Notes: generated by a model from the letters alone, not told the origin. A stretch of 64,000 nt of DNA from Turnera subulata (GCA_028386065.3 JAKUCV010004225.1:4539-68538), one strand, 5' to 3'; positions 20,305 through 32,554 are shown, counted from the first letter of the stretch. Numbers and translations are program-made.

Positions 20305-21005
20305 TGTTGGAAATATGAACAAGCTGCAGTAAATTTACAGCAGCAACAACTTTTGGCTCCATTGTGGTTTCTAGAAGTAATTCAAATGTGTAACCATTAT
20401 TGTAATGTTTTAGTTTTTTTTTATGTTATCTGATCATTCTTGGGAGGCTCAGCAAACCAAGAAGATCAACTTAGTGGATTATGGGTCTCCATGCTGCACT
20501 AAGAAGTATGGGTTAAAGGTATGGGCTGCATGCAAGTTGCTGCAGCAAGTTGGATTTTAGGCTGATTTTCTGCCTATAAATTGAGTCTTGTAATCTGGTT
20601 CAAATCAAGTGAAATAAACCTACATTTTGTATTGTTCACTTCACAAAGTGTTCCTTGTCTTGTCCAAATCGTGTTCAAGTCAAGTGTTTGAGAGAATTTG
20701 AGAGAAAATTAATGCAACAGTAACCAAGAAAACCAACTTGAGTGTTCTTCAGTTTTCTGGAAATTTTCCAGTTTTTCCCAGAAAACATCGATGTTTTAAT
20801 TACAACATCGATGTTTTTTGCATTCTGCCAAATTTGTTTAAAAGCACCGAATCAACCAAACATCGATGTTTTAAACCCAACATCGATGTTCTAGCAGCTC
20901 GGTAGAATTAGTTAAAGTTCCAGTAGCCTAAAAACATCGATGTTCAACATCCAACATCGATGTTCTTGAGCCATTTCTGAATTTGTTGAAGATCAAAAGC
21001 CAACA
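20305..21005 (+). repeat. 3' LTR
   Basis: 701 bp, nearly identical to the 5' LTR. The same six palindromes occupy 20784-20964. On the minus strand its right end supplies the last 20 codons and the stop of the truncated resistance-gene frame. Confidence 0.95.
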
Positions 21006-22290
21006 AACCCAAGCCAATGCTGTATTTTAACAAGTCTAAGATACTAGTGCCATCATTTTCAAGTTGTCCACATAGTAAAAAGAGTGACTTGATTTCATCA
21101 CCTTTCAAAAGGTTGTAACTCAACTCTAAAGCCTGGTGAACATGAGCATCAATTCCACCGATGTCACTTGACAACTGCTTCAAGGCGTACTTCCAACCAT
21201 ACAAATTCTCATGTGCTAATGCCCTTGAAACAGCACGAATTAACACAGGCAAACCTGCACATCTTTTAGCCACTTCAATCGCAACATTTTTCAAAGTAGG
21301 ATCTCCCATAACACCACCCACCATCTTCTCAAACAACTCCCATGCTTCCTCATCAGGTAATACTTTAAGCCAGAAATTCACCCTTGAGTCCATGTCATGT
21401 GATAATACATTCAGGGACCTAGAAGTCATCAATATCTTGCACCCCTGGTGTACAACTCCAAATGGAATTCCCACATCTTCAAGTTCAAGTCTTGCCCAAA
21501 CATCATCAAGAATCACTAATATTTTCTCCTCTTTCATCATGCGGCCACGTAGCTGGTTAGCTCTTCCATTCTCGGTCTCTGCATCGAATCTAAACTGTAA
21601 ACCATCTGCAATTTCTCCTTGAATTCTCCTCAAGTCTGGAGTCTGCGACACCTTAGCTACAACCACTACATCGAATGTAGTTTCTGCTTTGACTTGTATA
21701 GCGATCCTCTTTACTAGTGTGGTCTTTCCAGTTCCAGCCATCCCATATACCCCAACGGCACTAATATTAGCGTCCTTCAATGCTTCAACGATTTCATTCA
21801 CAACTGAAGCTCTTGACTCGAACTCCTGATAATATTGGACAACCTCTATACCACAAACAGCAGCATAATAAGAAACTCTTTCCCTGTCAAACTCTTTTCC
21901 TCTTCTGAGGAGATTCTCAACGACCAGTATCTTCTCTTTTGCTTTCCGACTAAACTGCTGGCGTTTCTTTAAATCAGGGTATACTCCAAAGAAACACCTC
22001 TTCTTTGCCTTCTCCTCAAGTTCAAAGAACTTGTCCGTCTCTTCCGTGACCCCATCCACTCGTGCCAGCAACTTCTGAACATTGGCTTCAATCTCTTTCC
22101 CCTTTCTTCTTTCATCTTCCACCAAATGCTTCACATTGTCTTTTACATCCTTCAGCTCCTCAACTTCCTGAGCCAAATTCTGAATGTTTTTGTTGTAATT
22201 GGTCAAATAATCAATCTGCGCTCCCACTGGAGCAGCCACGCACTTGTATACTTCTGATACAACAGTGGAAATTACAGCATCTACAATCAT

Positions 22291-23883
22291 TCTTGCTCTC
22301 CTTTTCTCTATTCAAATTCTTCTATTATATCCTATCCTCCATTTTCACCCACTTCTTGTATTTGGAATTGAGAACAAGAAATCAACAACGATGACAGGAC
22401 AAAAGTTGTAGTGTTCTTTTCCTTTTTTCCTAGGAACAACAAAGCCTTTTGGGGATAATTAGAATGAGAAACGCTATCATCCTTCTTTTTGTGAGAAATG
22501 GAAAATAAGCAAACCAACCGACAACTCCAACGAGAAATAATTCAGCAGTACAAGGAATATAAATAAACTCTGTAATTAAACGTTGAAATAGGAACAGAAA
22601 TTTTGCTCTTTTTTCTATCCTGGAAAGGCTACTAACAATTAATGGAAAAAAAAAAAGCCAAATAAACAACAAGCTAACGGGGAATTGAAAACAAGAAATC
22701 AACAGCAATAAGAGGCAGCGAATGTCTTTCTTTTTACCCTTAGAAACAAAATAGTCTTCTTGGAACGATTAAAATGAGAAAGATATCATTTTTTTCTCTT
22801 CTGAGTCAAGAAAGACAAACAAACCAACTGATATACAGTAAAAACAACTCCAATAAGAAAGAATTAAGCAGCCCATGGGGATAATAATAAACTCTGGAAT
22901 GAAACGTTGAAACAAAAACAGAAAATTTTCTTCAACAGCAAAAGGAGAGACAGAATGCTGAAACTGTTTGGTGACTATAATTTAAGCGAGCAAAAATAGC
23001 ATCAATCACAATGCTTTCCTCTCTTTCCAGCTTGTAGCTTGAAATAATAAGCCAGTTAAAATGCAGGTGGGTTGACAATGAAGATCTACTACAATCACTG
23101 AAACAGAATATCCTCAAAAGCTAATAAAGAATGATTAAACTAACCTCGTTGACTTCAAACATAAAATAAAGACTTGGGAAGAATGATTAGATTAAACTAA
23201 CCTCGTTGACTTCAAACACAGATATTATATGCCATTCAACTCCATTGAACAAAGCAACTTCACATCATGTAATAAATTCTGTGCCAAAAACGGAGAATTG
23301 GTACGCTAAAATATTCTAGTTAGTGACATCAAAGAGTAATCTAAAAACCACTAGTGTTTAAGACTTTCAGCCTACCCCAGGTAAGTAAAGCCCTAGTATA
23401 TAAAAAACAAGAATCAGTAGGCATCATCCAAAGTCTTCCTTAGAATACACACGAGGGAGAGATGGCTGAAGGTGAAATCTTTAATCATCACTGAAGTGGG
23501 TTCCTGGGGGCTCAATTTGGGCGGTTACCGTCGCTAGCAATTGGAATTGGAAGTTAATGACTGTGAAGCGTAATTGTTACAGGGTAGATGTGTTGAGATC
23601 AATATTGTAGTTGTAGCTCAATTATACTGCGGTTTTTCCAGGTTGAAGGTCTCTCTCCTTATAACAGAAACAACCTATAACTATGAGACAACCAGATTGG
23701 GAAAGTGTTTTTCATCAAAAAAAAAAAAAAGAACTGGAAAATTGTTTTTTTTTAATTATTTTTTTAGAAGAAACCAGATTGGGGGAGGGAGTTTTGAAGT
23801 GGTGTGATTGCAAGGAAATTAAGTAATATTACATTAACAAATAAACATTTGCACCAAAAACAAATGTAACAAAATTTAAACAA
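22291..23883. other. Upstream region of the resistance gene, with a diverged tandem duplication
   Basis: Segments of about 245 bp at 22364-22610 and 22681-22930 are recognisably the same sequence (both begin GGAATTGARAACAAGAAATC) but differ by many substitutions and indels; the period is 317 bp. A second short direct repeat (TTAAACTAACCTCGTTGACT) occurs twice at about 23135-23218. No coding frame is supported. Confidence 0.65.
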
Positions 23884-23987
23884 TGTATTCTTTTTTTTTT
23901 TTGAGAATTAAATCAATTTCATTGCAAAATGGGCAAGAAGCCCTAATGAATATGTACAAAAAGTAGATAGAAGTCATAAGCCTCACG

Positions 23988-24085
23988 TTACATCACTCTA
24001 TGAAAGACAAACTAAAAGCACGTTACATCAGTCTATGAAAGACAAACTAAAAGCACCGACTAAGTAACATCAGTCTGTGAAAGAA
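23988..24085. repeat. Short tandem repeat in the LINE 3' UTR
   Basis: ACATCAGTCTATGAAAGACA followed by AACTAAAAGCAC recurs in about three diverged copies with a period near 36 bp, left of the zinc-finger remnant. Confidence 0.75.
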
Positions 24086-24385
24086 ATATTCTAGAATAGA
24101 CAAAGCTTCTTCGCTTCCAGTGACAAAGGCCTTGGCTTGAGCTTCTTCATGCCACAAAATCTAAGCTTCAAATCCAAACATATGGCAGCCACTACTACTT
24201 CAGGGGAGCTGAGTAAAGTACCTTGAGTTCCTTTCCCTCCATATGTGGTAAATGCAAGCACACCACGCCAATCTCAGAATCATAGCAGAAATAGTCTTCT
24301 TCTACTGATAACGCTTTGCCCAACTAAATTCAGACTGCCAAGAGCCAATGCTCTTTGTTACATTGCAGAGAGTTAGTACCCTGGA

Positions 24386-26738
24386 TCATACCTCCTTAGA
24401 GAAGGGGCAATTAAAAAACAAGTGGTCTCTAGTCTCCTCTTGGGTTGAGCAAAATAAACAGGATGCATCAGTGACTGTTCCCCAACATAAAAGGTGTTTT
24501 CTGGTCGAGAGGTGGTCAAGTATTACTAGCCATGCTATAAAGCTATGTTTAGGAATCTGTCCAGATGACCAAAGCAACTTGTACCAGTCAACACGAGGCT
24601 TACTAGATCGAATAAACTCCCAGGAACTTCTAACTGAGAACAGACTAGTAGGTGATAGAGTCTATTGGATAACATCTTCAGATGAAGATGGTGTAATTGT
24701 TTCAGCAGCAACAATCATCAATTGATCATTTGCTGCTTTAGTGAATAGGCATGACAATATTTCCATAGAGATAACAAACAAATATGGTGAAAGGGGATCA
24801 CCTTGTCTCATTCCCTTACCTCCTGGGAAGTATCCACATAAGGCACCATTGATTGAAATAGAGAACATGGCGGTGGTAAAATAGACTTTGAGCCAATGGA
24901 TGAATTGAGGAGGAAACTTCATGGCAGCAAGAACATTAAGCAAAAAATTCCAGTCCACAAAATCAAAAGCCTTCATTAGGTCTATCTTCATGACACATCT
25001 ACTAGAAAATCCCGGTTTATGATAATTATGCACAAGTTCATGAGCAAGGAGGATGTTATCTACAATACGTCTTCCAGGGATAAATGCTGATTGACTACTA
25101 CTAATAATAGAGGGAAGACATTTTTGTAGTCTGTTAGCAAGTACTTTTGAGATACATTTATATAATGTGGAGCAATAGGCAATGGGTCTGAAATCAATGA
25201 TTTTTTGTGCATTCGGCACTTTAGGAATCAATGATAGTATGGTAGAGTTAATACCTTTTAGCAATTTCCCAAAAGTGAAGAACTCCTGGACTACACGAGT
25301 AATATCATCCCCTACTATATGCCAAGTTGACTTAAAAAACTGCACCGTGTACCCATCAGGGCCTGGAGATTTGTTTGTGGCCAAAGAGAACATTGCAAAC
25401 TTTATCTCCTCAGCTGTAACTGCTGCTGAAAGCAATAGAGAGTCAGCATCAGATATAGTATGTGCAAGAAGTGACTGAAAATATGGTATAGAACCCGTAG
25501 AGACATCAGGATTTGGCTTGCCCAGGAAATCAGTATAATGACGAATAATGGCATCCTCAATTTGACTAGGATCATGCAAAATAGTCCCCTGTGGTAGCTG
25601 CAAACAACGGATGGTATTTCTTGCCTTATGTGCCTTCACCACATTATGAAAGAAACTTGTGTAAGAATCACCACAAGCTAACCATGAAATTCTGGCTTTT
25701 TGCCTCAAGGATGCTTCCTCAGCATTTTTCAAATCAGAAATAGATTTCAAAAGGGCCTGTTCAAGTGCTAAAAGCTCAGAGTCAACTACTCCCGCAAAGA
25801 GTTGGGATTGAACCGACTGCAGTTCCTGTTCTGCAAGACTGATTTTCTTAGGAAGATCACCAAAAGCATTAGAATGCAACTTCTTTAAATCAGTTTTAAG
25901 GAGTCTAAGCTTCTGCCAGACCTGATACAATTGGTATCCCTCCACCTTCTTTGACCAAATAGCAACCACAGTGGGTAAGAATTCAAGATGAGCTATCCAA
26001 TAATTGCAGAACTTAAAGGGCTTTGGACCAGACAAAAGTGGCACACTACTAGAAAATAGAATAGGACAATGGTCGGATGCATCAGGAGTAAGGAAATTGA
26101 TAGTACTAATAGGGAAACTGTAAAACCATTCTGCATTGACCAAGAACCTGTCTAACTTTGGAAATGTGGGCGAGATGATTTGACGATTAGACCAGGTAAA
26201 TAAAGGTCAAAAAAAGGGATGATCCAGTAATCCATTTAGGTTAAGGCAAGAATTAAATTGGGCAATTTCAGCAACTAAATGAGAAACAGATGTGCTTGAT
26301 TCAGAAACAGACCAAACAATGTTATAGTCTCCTACCACCAAGGATTAGAACCCACCACTGATGAGAAAGCTGAGATACTTGGATATAAAGTTGAGGCTCT
26401 CTCTACTGCAGAGTTGGCTCTATAAATAAAAGATTCAAAGCATCTAAAGTGTTCACCAGGACAGTCAACAATGCAATGCAAAGCTTGCGCATTGGAGCTA
26501 GAAATGGAGATGCTTACCTTATCATTCCATAATAACCAGATACGACCCAAACGTGCATGAATATAATTCCCAGCAAAACTCCATTGGGGTAAAAAATAAT
26601 CTCAAGGACATACTCCAGCAGAACTTTTGTTTCTACTAAGCAAACAATATCAACATTACTACTATATATACGTTTAAGTACCTCCTTTTGACGTAGAGGG
26701 TCATTTAGCCCTCTTACATTCCAGAAGAACCATTTCAT
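24386..26738 (-). pseudogene. LINE ORF2: endonuclease / reverse transcriptase, frameshifted and deleted
   Basis: It starts MKWFFWNVRGLNDPLRQKEV with the endonuclease/phosphatase fold (WNVRGL, VETK). Frame changes follow near 26520-26550 and 26150-26330. The RT part is one long frame (26143-24662) with SPGPDGY, FRPIAYC, SAFIPGR and QGDPLSPYLF. It then breaks off: the YADD catalytic box and the rest of the palm are missing. The same frame picks up the C-terminal RVT zinc finger (FIAWL, CLFC, DHLFFNCPF) at 24577-24386. Confidence 0.9.
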
Positions 26739-28123
26739 CAAATAGATGGAGGGATGGAAACTATCTTCACCTTTAGGGGAGCCTTAGGTGACTTATTTTT
26801 TGCATTTCTTCCTCGTTTGGGCTTAGCTGGTGGAACAGGCTTTGCAACTTCTATAGGATCACCACATGAACTTTTAGGACTGGTTGTAGATGGCATCACT
26901 TCAAGACTTGAACTCTTAGGACTGACTGTAGATGGTTTCACTTCAATAGATTTAACAACAGGGACAATATGCTCTGGGACAGAGCCACCAACTCCATCCA
27001 CAGGGCAGTCATCAGCCCTTGAACCAGAATGATTGTGTAATGCCGCAGATCCTTCAGGGACAGAAGAACTCGAAGAGCAAGGAGCCTGCGTAGCTACAGT
27101 AGAAACTACTTCTTTGGGTGCTTTTGGAACCCACTTCTGATTCAGCTTCTTTTTCAAATAGATAACCTCAGCATGGCCCCATGTATGACAATAATCACAT
27201 TGTTCAGGCCGCCAGGAGTAAACCACAGGGATAACAACCTTCTCACCACACATATCCACAACCAGTTCCTACTTTAAGGGCTTTGAAAAGTCAACATTAA
27301 TATAAAGATTTGCACTATCCCCTTTGAATAATTTAGAGTAGTCCTGATCAGCACGAAGAGGAGAACCAATAGTACTTGCAAGATAGCTAAGCCCTTCATA
27401 AGTTAAGAGTTCAAGGGGAATGTTTCGTAGTTGGACCCAAACAGGAAAAATAGAAGATGCAGGGTCTCGTTTTTGAAAGGAAGAACTCCAAGGTTGGAGC
27501 ACGAGTGGACTACCACCAACATGCCAATATCGACCATACAGTGCATGATTATACGCAGCTTCTGTATGGAACTGAAATAGAAACAAACCTTCCTTATACT
27601 GAGCAATAGAGATACTACCATCACGACCCCACAGCTTATTTAGAATAGCAGTCATGAAACCCAACTTTGGAATATTACCCAGGAACTGTCCAATCAAGCA
27701 CAATGAGTATTTCTTCTAACCAAGGGCAAGTATTTCAGGTGGAATGCATAGGGTAGCATTATCATCAGCAAGTATTGGTTCTACAAACGTTAAAGGTTTA
27801 GGAACAACCTTACCGGCAGAGACAACCTCGTTCCAGGAAGGCCGAGGAACCAGAGGAGGATCGGGATTCAAAGGAGCCTTGGGAGAAGGAGGGGGAGTCA
27901 CTTTCGACGATGAAATATCAGAACAAACCTCTTCCAGAATAGGAGGAGGAACTGGTTTCGCAGGAGCAATAATAACAGGGGACATAGCGGATGACTGACT
28001 CCTCTTCCCTTTCGCCAGCGACGACACTGCCGATTTAGGGAAATTGATTTTCCCCAAATCCATAACAAGAGGAGGTTTAGTGAGAGCCATACCGTTGCCA
28101 TCATAAATCGGAGTAGAATCCAT
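26738..28123 (-). pseudogene. LINE ORF1: DUF4283 and zinc-knuckle RNA-binding protein
   Basis: One continuous 462-codon frame interrupted by two in-frame stops (27716-27718 and 27269-27271), with no frameshift. The middle (from LIGQFLGNIPKLG to VDFSKPLK) fits DUF4283 of plant LINE ORF1. CDYCHTWGHAEVIY is a zinc knuckle in which the last Cys is Tyr. A basic Pro/Lys-rich tail follows (KRGRNAKNKSPKAP). The final TGA overlaps the ORF2 start as TGATG. Confidence 0.85.
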
Positions 28124-28265
28124 GATGATTGGTGGGTAATGGTGTGAAGGAGAAGAAAGGGCTAGAAGAGAGGTAGATTTCCCATGAAAAACGTTGAATG
28201 AAAGTAATTTCAGAAGAAATTCAGAGAGAGAAAGTTAAGCATCTGAATCATTGAACTCTGTATTC

Positions 28266-28807
28266 ATTTTTATAGTAACCTATACTTCATGTACAAAAAT
28301 TTCATTGGTAAAGCATTTTTCAGGGGAAAAAAGAACCAAATTTTGACACCTGAAAAACTTTAGCATATACTGCAATAACACTAGAGAATATAATAATCTA
28401 CGACACTCAAACAATTTAAAAGGGAATTTAAAGTCTTACTCTTACGCAATTTTTCTTTGCCTTTTTAAAACATTGAAAAGTCAAATATTCTCATTCCCGC
28501 CAACACCCCCCACCACAACCCAACCCAAAAAGAAATAGAAAGAAATCATTCAAAATTTTTCTTTTATTAACAGTTTTCAACTGAAAGTTAAACTACCGTT
28601 TTCCGTTTTGCTTCACTGATTTTCTCTCACTCAACCAAAAACTTCACATCCTCGCTTTCCTCTCATTTTCCAAAAGCTTTTTCCCTGTGACAAAAAAATC
28701 TCGCCCTCTCCTTAGCTCTCTCTCTTTTTCTCTCTACAAATTCCTTCTCAATCGAACTGTTCCACCTCACGAGACCGCCGTTGCACCAGCTTTAGCCGCA
28801 TCTGAAG
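28266..28807. other. Upstream region of the kinesin-1 gene
   Basis: AT-rich on the left; CT-rich from 28620 up to the ATG at 28808, typical of a plant 5' leader. No coding frame is supported. Confidence 0.5.
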
Positions 28808-31800
28808 ATGTCGAGCATAACGGTCTGCGCTCGGTTCCGGCCGTTGAGTTCCCCGGAGAGAAGAGAAAACGGCGACGGCGTTTGCGTTCGCTGCATCGAC
28901 CACGAATCCTTCACTTTCAAGGTCTTTCTTCTCTCTTTCTATCTCTCTCTCTCTCTCTGTGAAATGCAAGAAAGCTGCTTTTCGTTTTGGCTCCGTTCAC
29001 AAACGGTGATGAAGGTGTTTGTTTGTGTGTGTTTGATAGGACGAGAAGGAAGAGGAGTGTACATTCGGCTTCGATCGCGTTTTCTATGAGGGATCTGAGC
29101 AGGATGATGTGTTCCAGTTCGTCGCTCTACCGATTGTTCGAGGTACGGTTCGATTTGGTTCCGGTTGGTTCGATCCGATTGTGTTAGGTTTAGCTTGATT
29201 CTCATTTTAGAATATTTACAGATTATTCATCAACTTTTTTCTATTTTGATTTTATCTGGAGCAGATGCTGTTAACGGGACAAATAATGGATCAATCATCA
29301 CTTATGGCCAGGTGAGGCTGTTGATTTCCAGAAATAAAACAGTTAATTTGAGAGTAACAAGTTTAGTTTTGTTGTTTCTGGTTAATTTTAGGTAAACTAG
29401 TGGTTTCCGTGATTAGCAGGTGCCATGAAATATGAGTTTTTAGGTAGGTTTAATGGTTTGAACTTTGTGCATTTGAGATAAAGTAGATATTTGAATTGGA
29501 TCGTCTAAGAAGCAATTTAGGTCGGTTAAGTGGACTGGATTTCACATTTTCTCTGTGTTCTGTGTCTGTGTGAACCTTTTTTTTTTTTTTTTGTTTACAG
29601 ACAGGAGCAGGGAAGACGTATAGCATTGAGGTAAATATGAGTTTACTCTGGAAATTATGACTCTGTGAGGTTAAAGCCTCCTCTAAAGGAGCATTTACTT
29701 GTTAAATCAGGGACCTGGCATCCTAGAATGTGATGAGGCCAAGAAAGGGCTGCTTCCAAGAGTTGTGGATGGACTGTTTGAGTGTATTAGATCTGCTGAT
29801 GAGGCAATCAAGTACACAGTCAAGTTATCAATGGTATTGAGGACATAAGATGTTTTTTTCTAGTAGGCTTTCCTCTAGCTTGGTTTGATTACTTCCAAAG
29901 ACCGAATAATCCATTCATGTTGTTTTGGCCCCTGCAGGTTGAAATTTACATGGAGAAAGTGAGGTGTACATTCACGATGATTCCGCTCTAAAATTTTGAA
30001 CTGTCAATTGTTGATTATTTGTGTCCCTATGCCTGCCCATAACGTCCACGTTCTCTCAAATTCTAGTAAATGGTTTTGCAAACCAGCCATTTTGTGCTTT
30101 CTTTTTTCTCAGGGACCTTCTCGATTTGACAAAGGACAATATACTAATCAAGGAGAGTAAGAAGCATGGAATAATGCTTTCTGGAGTGACAGAGGTGAAC
30201 TTAATCTGTAGATCATTTTTCCACACAATTAATATGGTGTTCTTGTGATTTATGGTGAAATTGGCTTCGCATAGTCTTTACCTTCTTGCATAGTCTAGCA
30301 AGAAAAACACCTTATTTGCTCTTTATATTTTCTGTTTTACTTGATAATTCTTTTTGTTGTGTTTAAAGATGAAGCCGAGGGCATATGTACATTGGAAATT
30401 TTTTAAATAGGATAGACTAATGTTAATGCTTTTTGCTTCTTCAATATGGAATCTCATTACTTTGTCTAGCACTAGAAGTTTTTCAGTTGTAATTCTGTGT
30501 GACCGGTGTTTGGTACATTATTGTTTAGCAGTAGTCAAATTGAGAGCAATTTTTCATCTCAGAAGATGAATTGTTAATTGATATTAGATTATTCTTGCCA
30601 CTTATGTTTTACTCATAAGTGCCTTCTGGTTTTGCTCTATAGATCCAAATATCAGACCCTGCAGAAGCTTTACAGAACCTATCCGTAAGAAGATTGCTTC
30701 AGAATTTGGTCTTTACTCTTTGTTGAAGGGTCCAGTTTCTCATGTAAAGCTTGAAATTGCAGAGTGGAATAGTTAACAGAGCAGTGGGAGAAACTCGTAT
30801 CCTTGATTATTTGTTTCTCATCGTCACTTGTTCATTGTTGATAATCCCTGAATAAAAGAATGACTTGCTAAGTATACACTGTATGCTTTTGGTATTTAGT
30901 TCTTGCAATCGCAGTGAACGTAGCTCTCCATGGTTTTTGTAGTGACTTAAAATTATAGATATGAACATGGCTAGCAGTAGAAGCCACTGCATTTATATTT
31001 TCACTGTTCAGCAGGAGTTGACAAGAGATAAGAGGTATTATCCATATGTCAATTTCCTTATCTGTAAACCGTAGTTTCAAGCAAATTAGTTCTCTGAAAT
31101 TCAGTATTATTGGCAGAGTTAAAATTGGAAAAATACTCCTTGTGGACTTGGCGGGATCTGAGAAAGTTGAGAAAACTGGAGCTGAAGGGAAAGTTCTGGA
31201 AGAAGCAAAGACTATCAACAAATCCTTGTCAGCTCTAGGGAATGTGGTGAATGCTCTTACATGTGGTCCATCAACCAAAACAAGCCACATCCCATATCGG
31301 GATTCCAAGCTTACTAGGATTCTGCAAGATGCTCTTGTTGGTTTCTCTCTGCCTTCAATTCATCTGCAGTGCTGTCAATGTAATCTGCATAAACAATAAC
31401 TTTTTCCTCTCATTTCACAGGGAGGAAGCTCGAGGACTGCATTACTGTGTTGTTGCTCTCCAAGTCTTTTTAATGCATCAGAAACTCTATCCACACTCCG
31501 CTTTGGTTCAAGGTAAGAAACTAAAAAATGACCAAAGTCTAAGTTGTGTGACATAGGAAGGATCACCTTTTCTCCTTATCGAGCCCTGCATTCTCCCAGG
31601 GTCCAGAAGTAGAGATATGTATTTGATTCATTTTAGTGAATGGCCCTGAATCATTTCTATTTGGAGGTCACTTCATGACTTCCATTGCCTTATGGATTTG
31701 ACACCAATCAGGGCGAAGCATGTGAAAACATCACCATTCAATCGCAGCGAAGACAGACTTGCAAAAAAACATGAAGCTGCCAGTCCGGCTAAAGATGAGT

Positions 31801-31863
31801 CTTGTGAGAGGATTCTGAATAAGGTGAAAATCAACTGTTGTACATATATGTATATATATGTTT

Positions 31864-31897
<34 letters not shown>

Positions 31898-32554
31898 CTG
31901 TGTCTGTGTCTGTGTCTGTGTGTGTGGACATCTTTCTTGTTTTGGCTTCTAGATAGATTCCATGTATGCAGTTGAGGGAGAGAATGGACGATGATGATGT
32001 GAACTTGCTTGAGGAGTTGTTCATTCTGGAGGGAATTATATTTGATCCTAACTCAGTTGAAGATTTGGAGTCAATGAACGAAGATATCACTGCACGGACA
32101 ATTTCTGCCCTTCAACAGGTCGTGGAAGAGCTTCAAGTTACTGTTGAGAAGGTAAGCCACATCGCTTCATGTCATAGTACTATTTTAATTCCTAACTACT
32201 ATTCTAATTATTTCTAGCCTTGAGTATGAATTCCCCAAGAAATGTAAAGAAAAGTCCAGATTTTTTACTACTGTAATCTAATATATTTAACACTTCCAAA
32301 AGTTTTAGAAAGCAGTCCTCAACATTTAGAAATATTAATTCACATGGATTATACCTTGGTTGTTAAGCTTAGAATAAAAGTAGTTCCAGATCCATAAATA
32401 GTGGACATTCAGATAAGAAGACGTACCTTTGCAGCTTAGGTCTACGAACAGGGCTCTAAAGGCAAGATTAGCAGTTGCTGAAATGCAAAAGGAGGCCAGA
32501 AAGAATTCAGGTTTTCTGCAGAAGATATTGGCAATGCTCAGCTATCATTTCTGA
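28808..32554 (+). CDS. KIN1: Kinesin-1 (KIN-1 type) motor protein
   Basis: Fifteen exons: 28808-28921, 29040-29142, 29265-29311, 29601-29630, 29711-29833, 29938-29963, 30113-30194, 30643-30684, 30763-30796, 30959-31034, 31117-31336, 31421-31512, 31712-31823, 31972-32151, 32435-32554. All are GT-AG; the sum is 1,401 nt, 466 aa, the size of Arabidopsis KIN-1 and rice PSS1. The motor domain starts at [12 protein letters not shown]; the ATP loop GQTGAGKT spans exons 3-4; switch I is MASSRSH; switch II is [24 protein letters not shown] follows. After the neck comes an acidic region ([20 protein letters not shown]) and a short coiled coil. In rice this family is needed for meiosis and male fertility. 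The last exon acceptor was chosen at CAG/CTTAGG because it keeps the frame. Confidence 0.93.
31862..31926. repeat. TG/TCTG microsatellite in a kinesin intron
   Basis: About 65 bp of (TG)n passing into TCTGTG units, inside the intron after exon 13. It opens a spurious Cys/Val reading frame that is not a gene. Confidence 0.9.

Larger units (their letters stand above)
18407..21005 (+). mobile_element. Non-autonomous LTR retrotransposon carrying a DEK_C-type reading frame
   Basis: A complete, short element sits antisense in an exon of the resistance gene. The two LTRs (18407-19107 and 20305-21005) are 701 bp each, start TGTTGG and end CCAACA. The 5-bp target duplication AACCC is at 18402-18406 and 21006-21010. 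The internal part is only 1,197 bp: primer site, one reading frame of 298 codons (19174-20070), an A-rich tract and a polypurine tract. There is no gag, protease, integrase, RT or RNase H, so it must move with proteins from another, probably copia, element. The LTRs differ by five substitutions and two one-base indels, so the insertion is young. Confidence 0.95.
13139..22290 (-). pseudogene. Large CC-NB-LRR resistance gene split by an LTR retrotransposon
   Basis: The minus-strand gene starts at 22290. Residues 1-160 are a coiled coil. The NB-ARC follows, with P-loop GMAGTGKTT (184-191), kinase-2 KILVILDDVW (256-265), RNBS-B GCKILMTSR and GLPL-type CAGLPVLI. At codon 428 the frame enters the inserted element (18407-21005). 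It resumes at 18401 with the MHD motif (VKMHDLVYNFAMSVAS) and leucine-rich repeats to 16861. Further exons are about 16732-16592, 15958-15494, 15070-14330, 14126-13299 and 13213-13139, all multiples of three, totalling about 1,690 codons before insertion. Such proteins (At4g27190/RPS2-like) sense pathogen effectors in the cytosol. As it stands, the 5' frame encodes 448 aa ending in 20 LTR-derived residues, with no LRR. The start of the 16592 exon is uncertain. Confidence 0.88.
23891..28258 (-). mobile_element. Degenerate L1-type LINE
   Basis: Read on the minus strand: 5' UTR from about 28258, ORF1 (28123-26738), ORF2 (26738 down to about 24386), a 3' UTR with short tandem repeats, and an A tail (T run on +, from 23891). 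TGTATTC occurs at 23884-23890 and 28259-28265 and is a candidate target duplication, though only 7 bp. Both ORFs are broken, so the copy is dead. At about 4.4 kb it is shorter than intact plant L1 elements because of the deletion in ORF2. Confidence 0.88.

Noticed and set aside
20944..21005. The last 20 codons of the 448-codon NB-ARC frame as genuine resistance-gene sequence
   Set aside because: They lie inside the 3' LTR, the same sequence as in the 5' LTR.
31692..31952. Cys/Val repeat protein
   Set aside because: It reads through a TG microsatellite in a kinesin intron; exon 13 uses only part of this frame.
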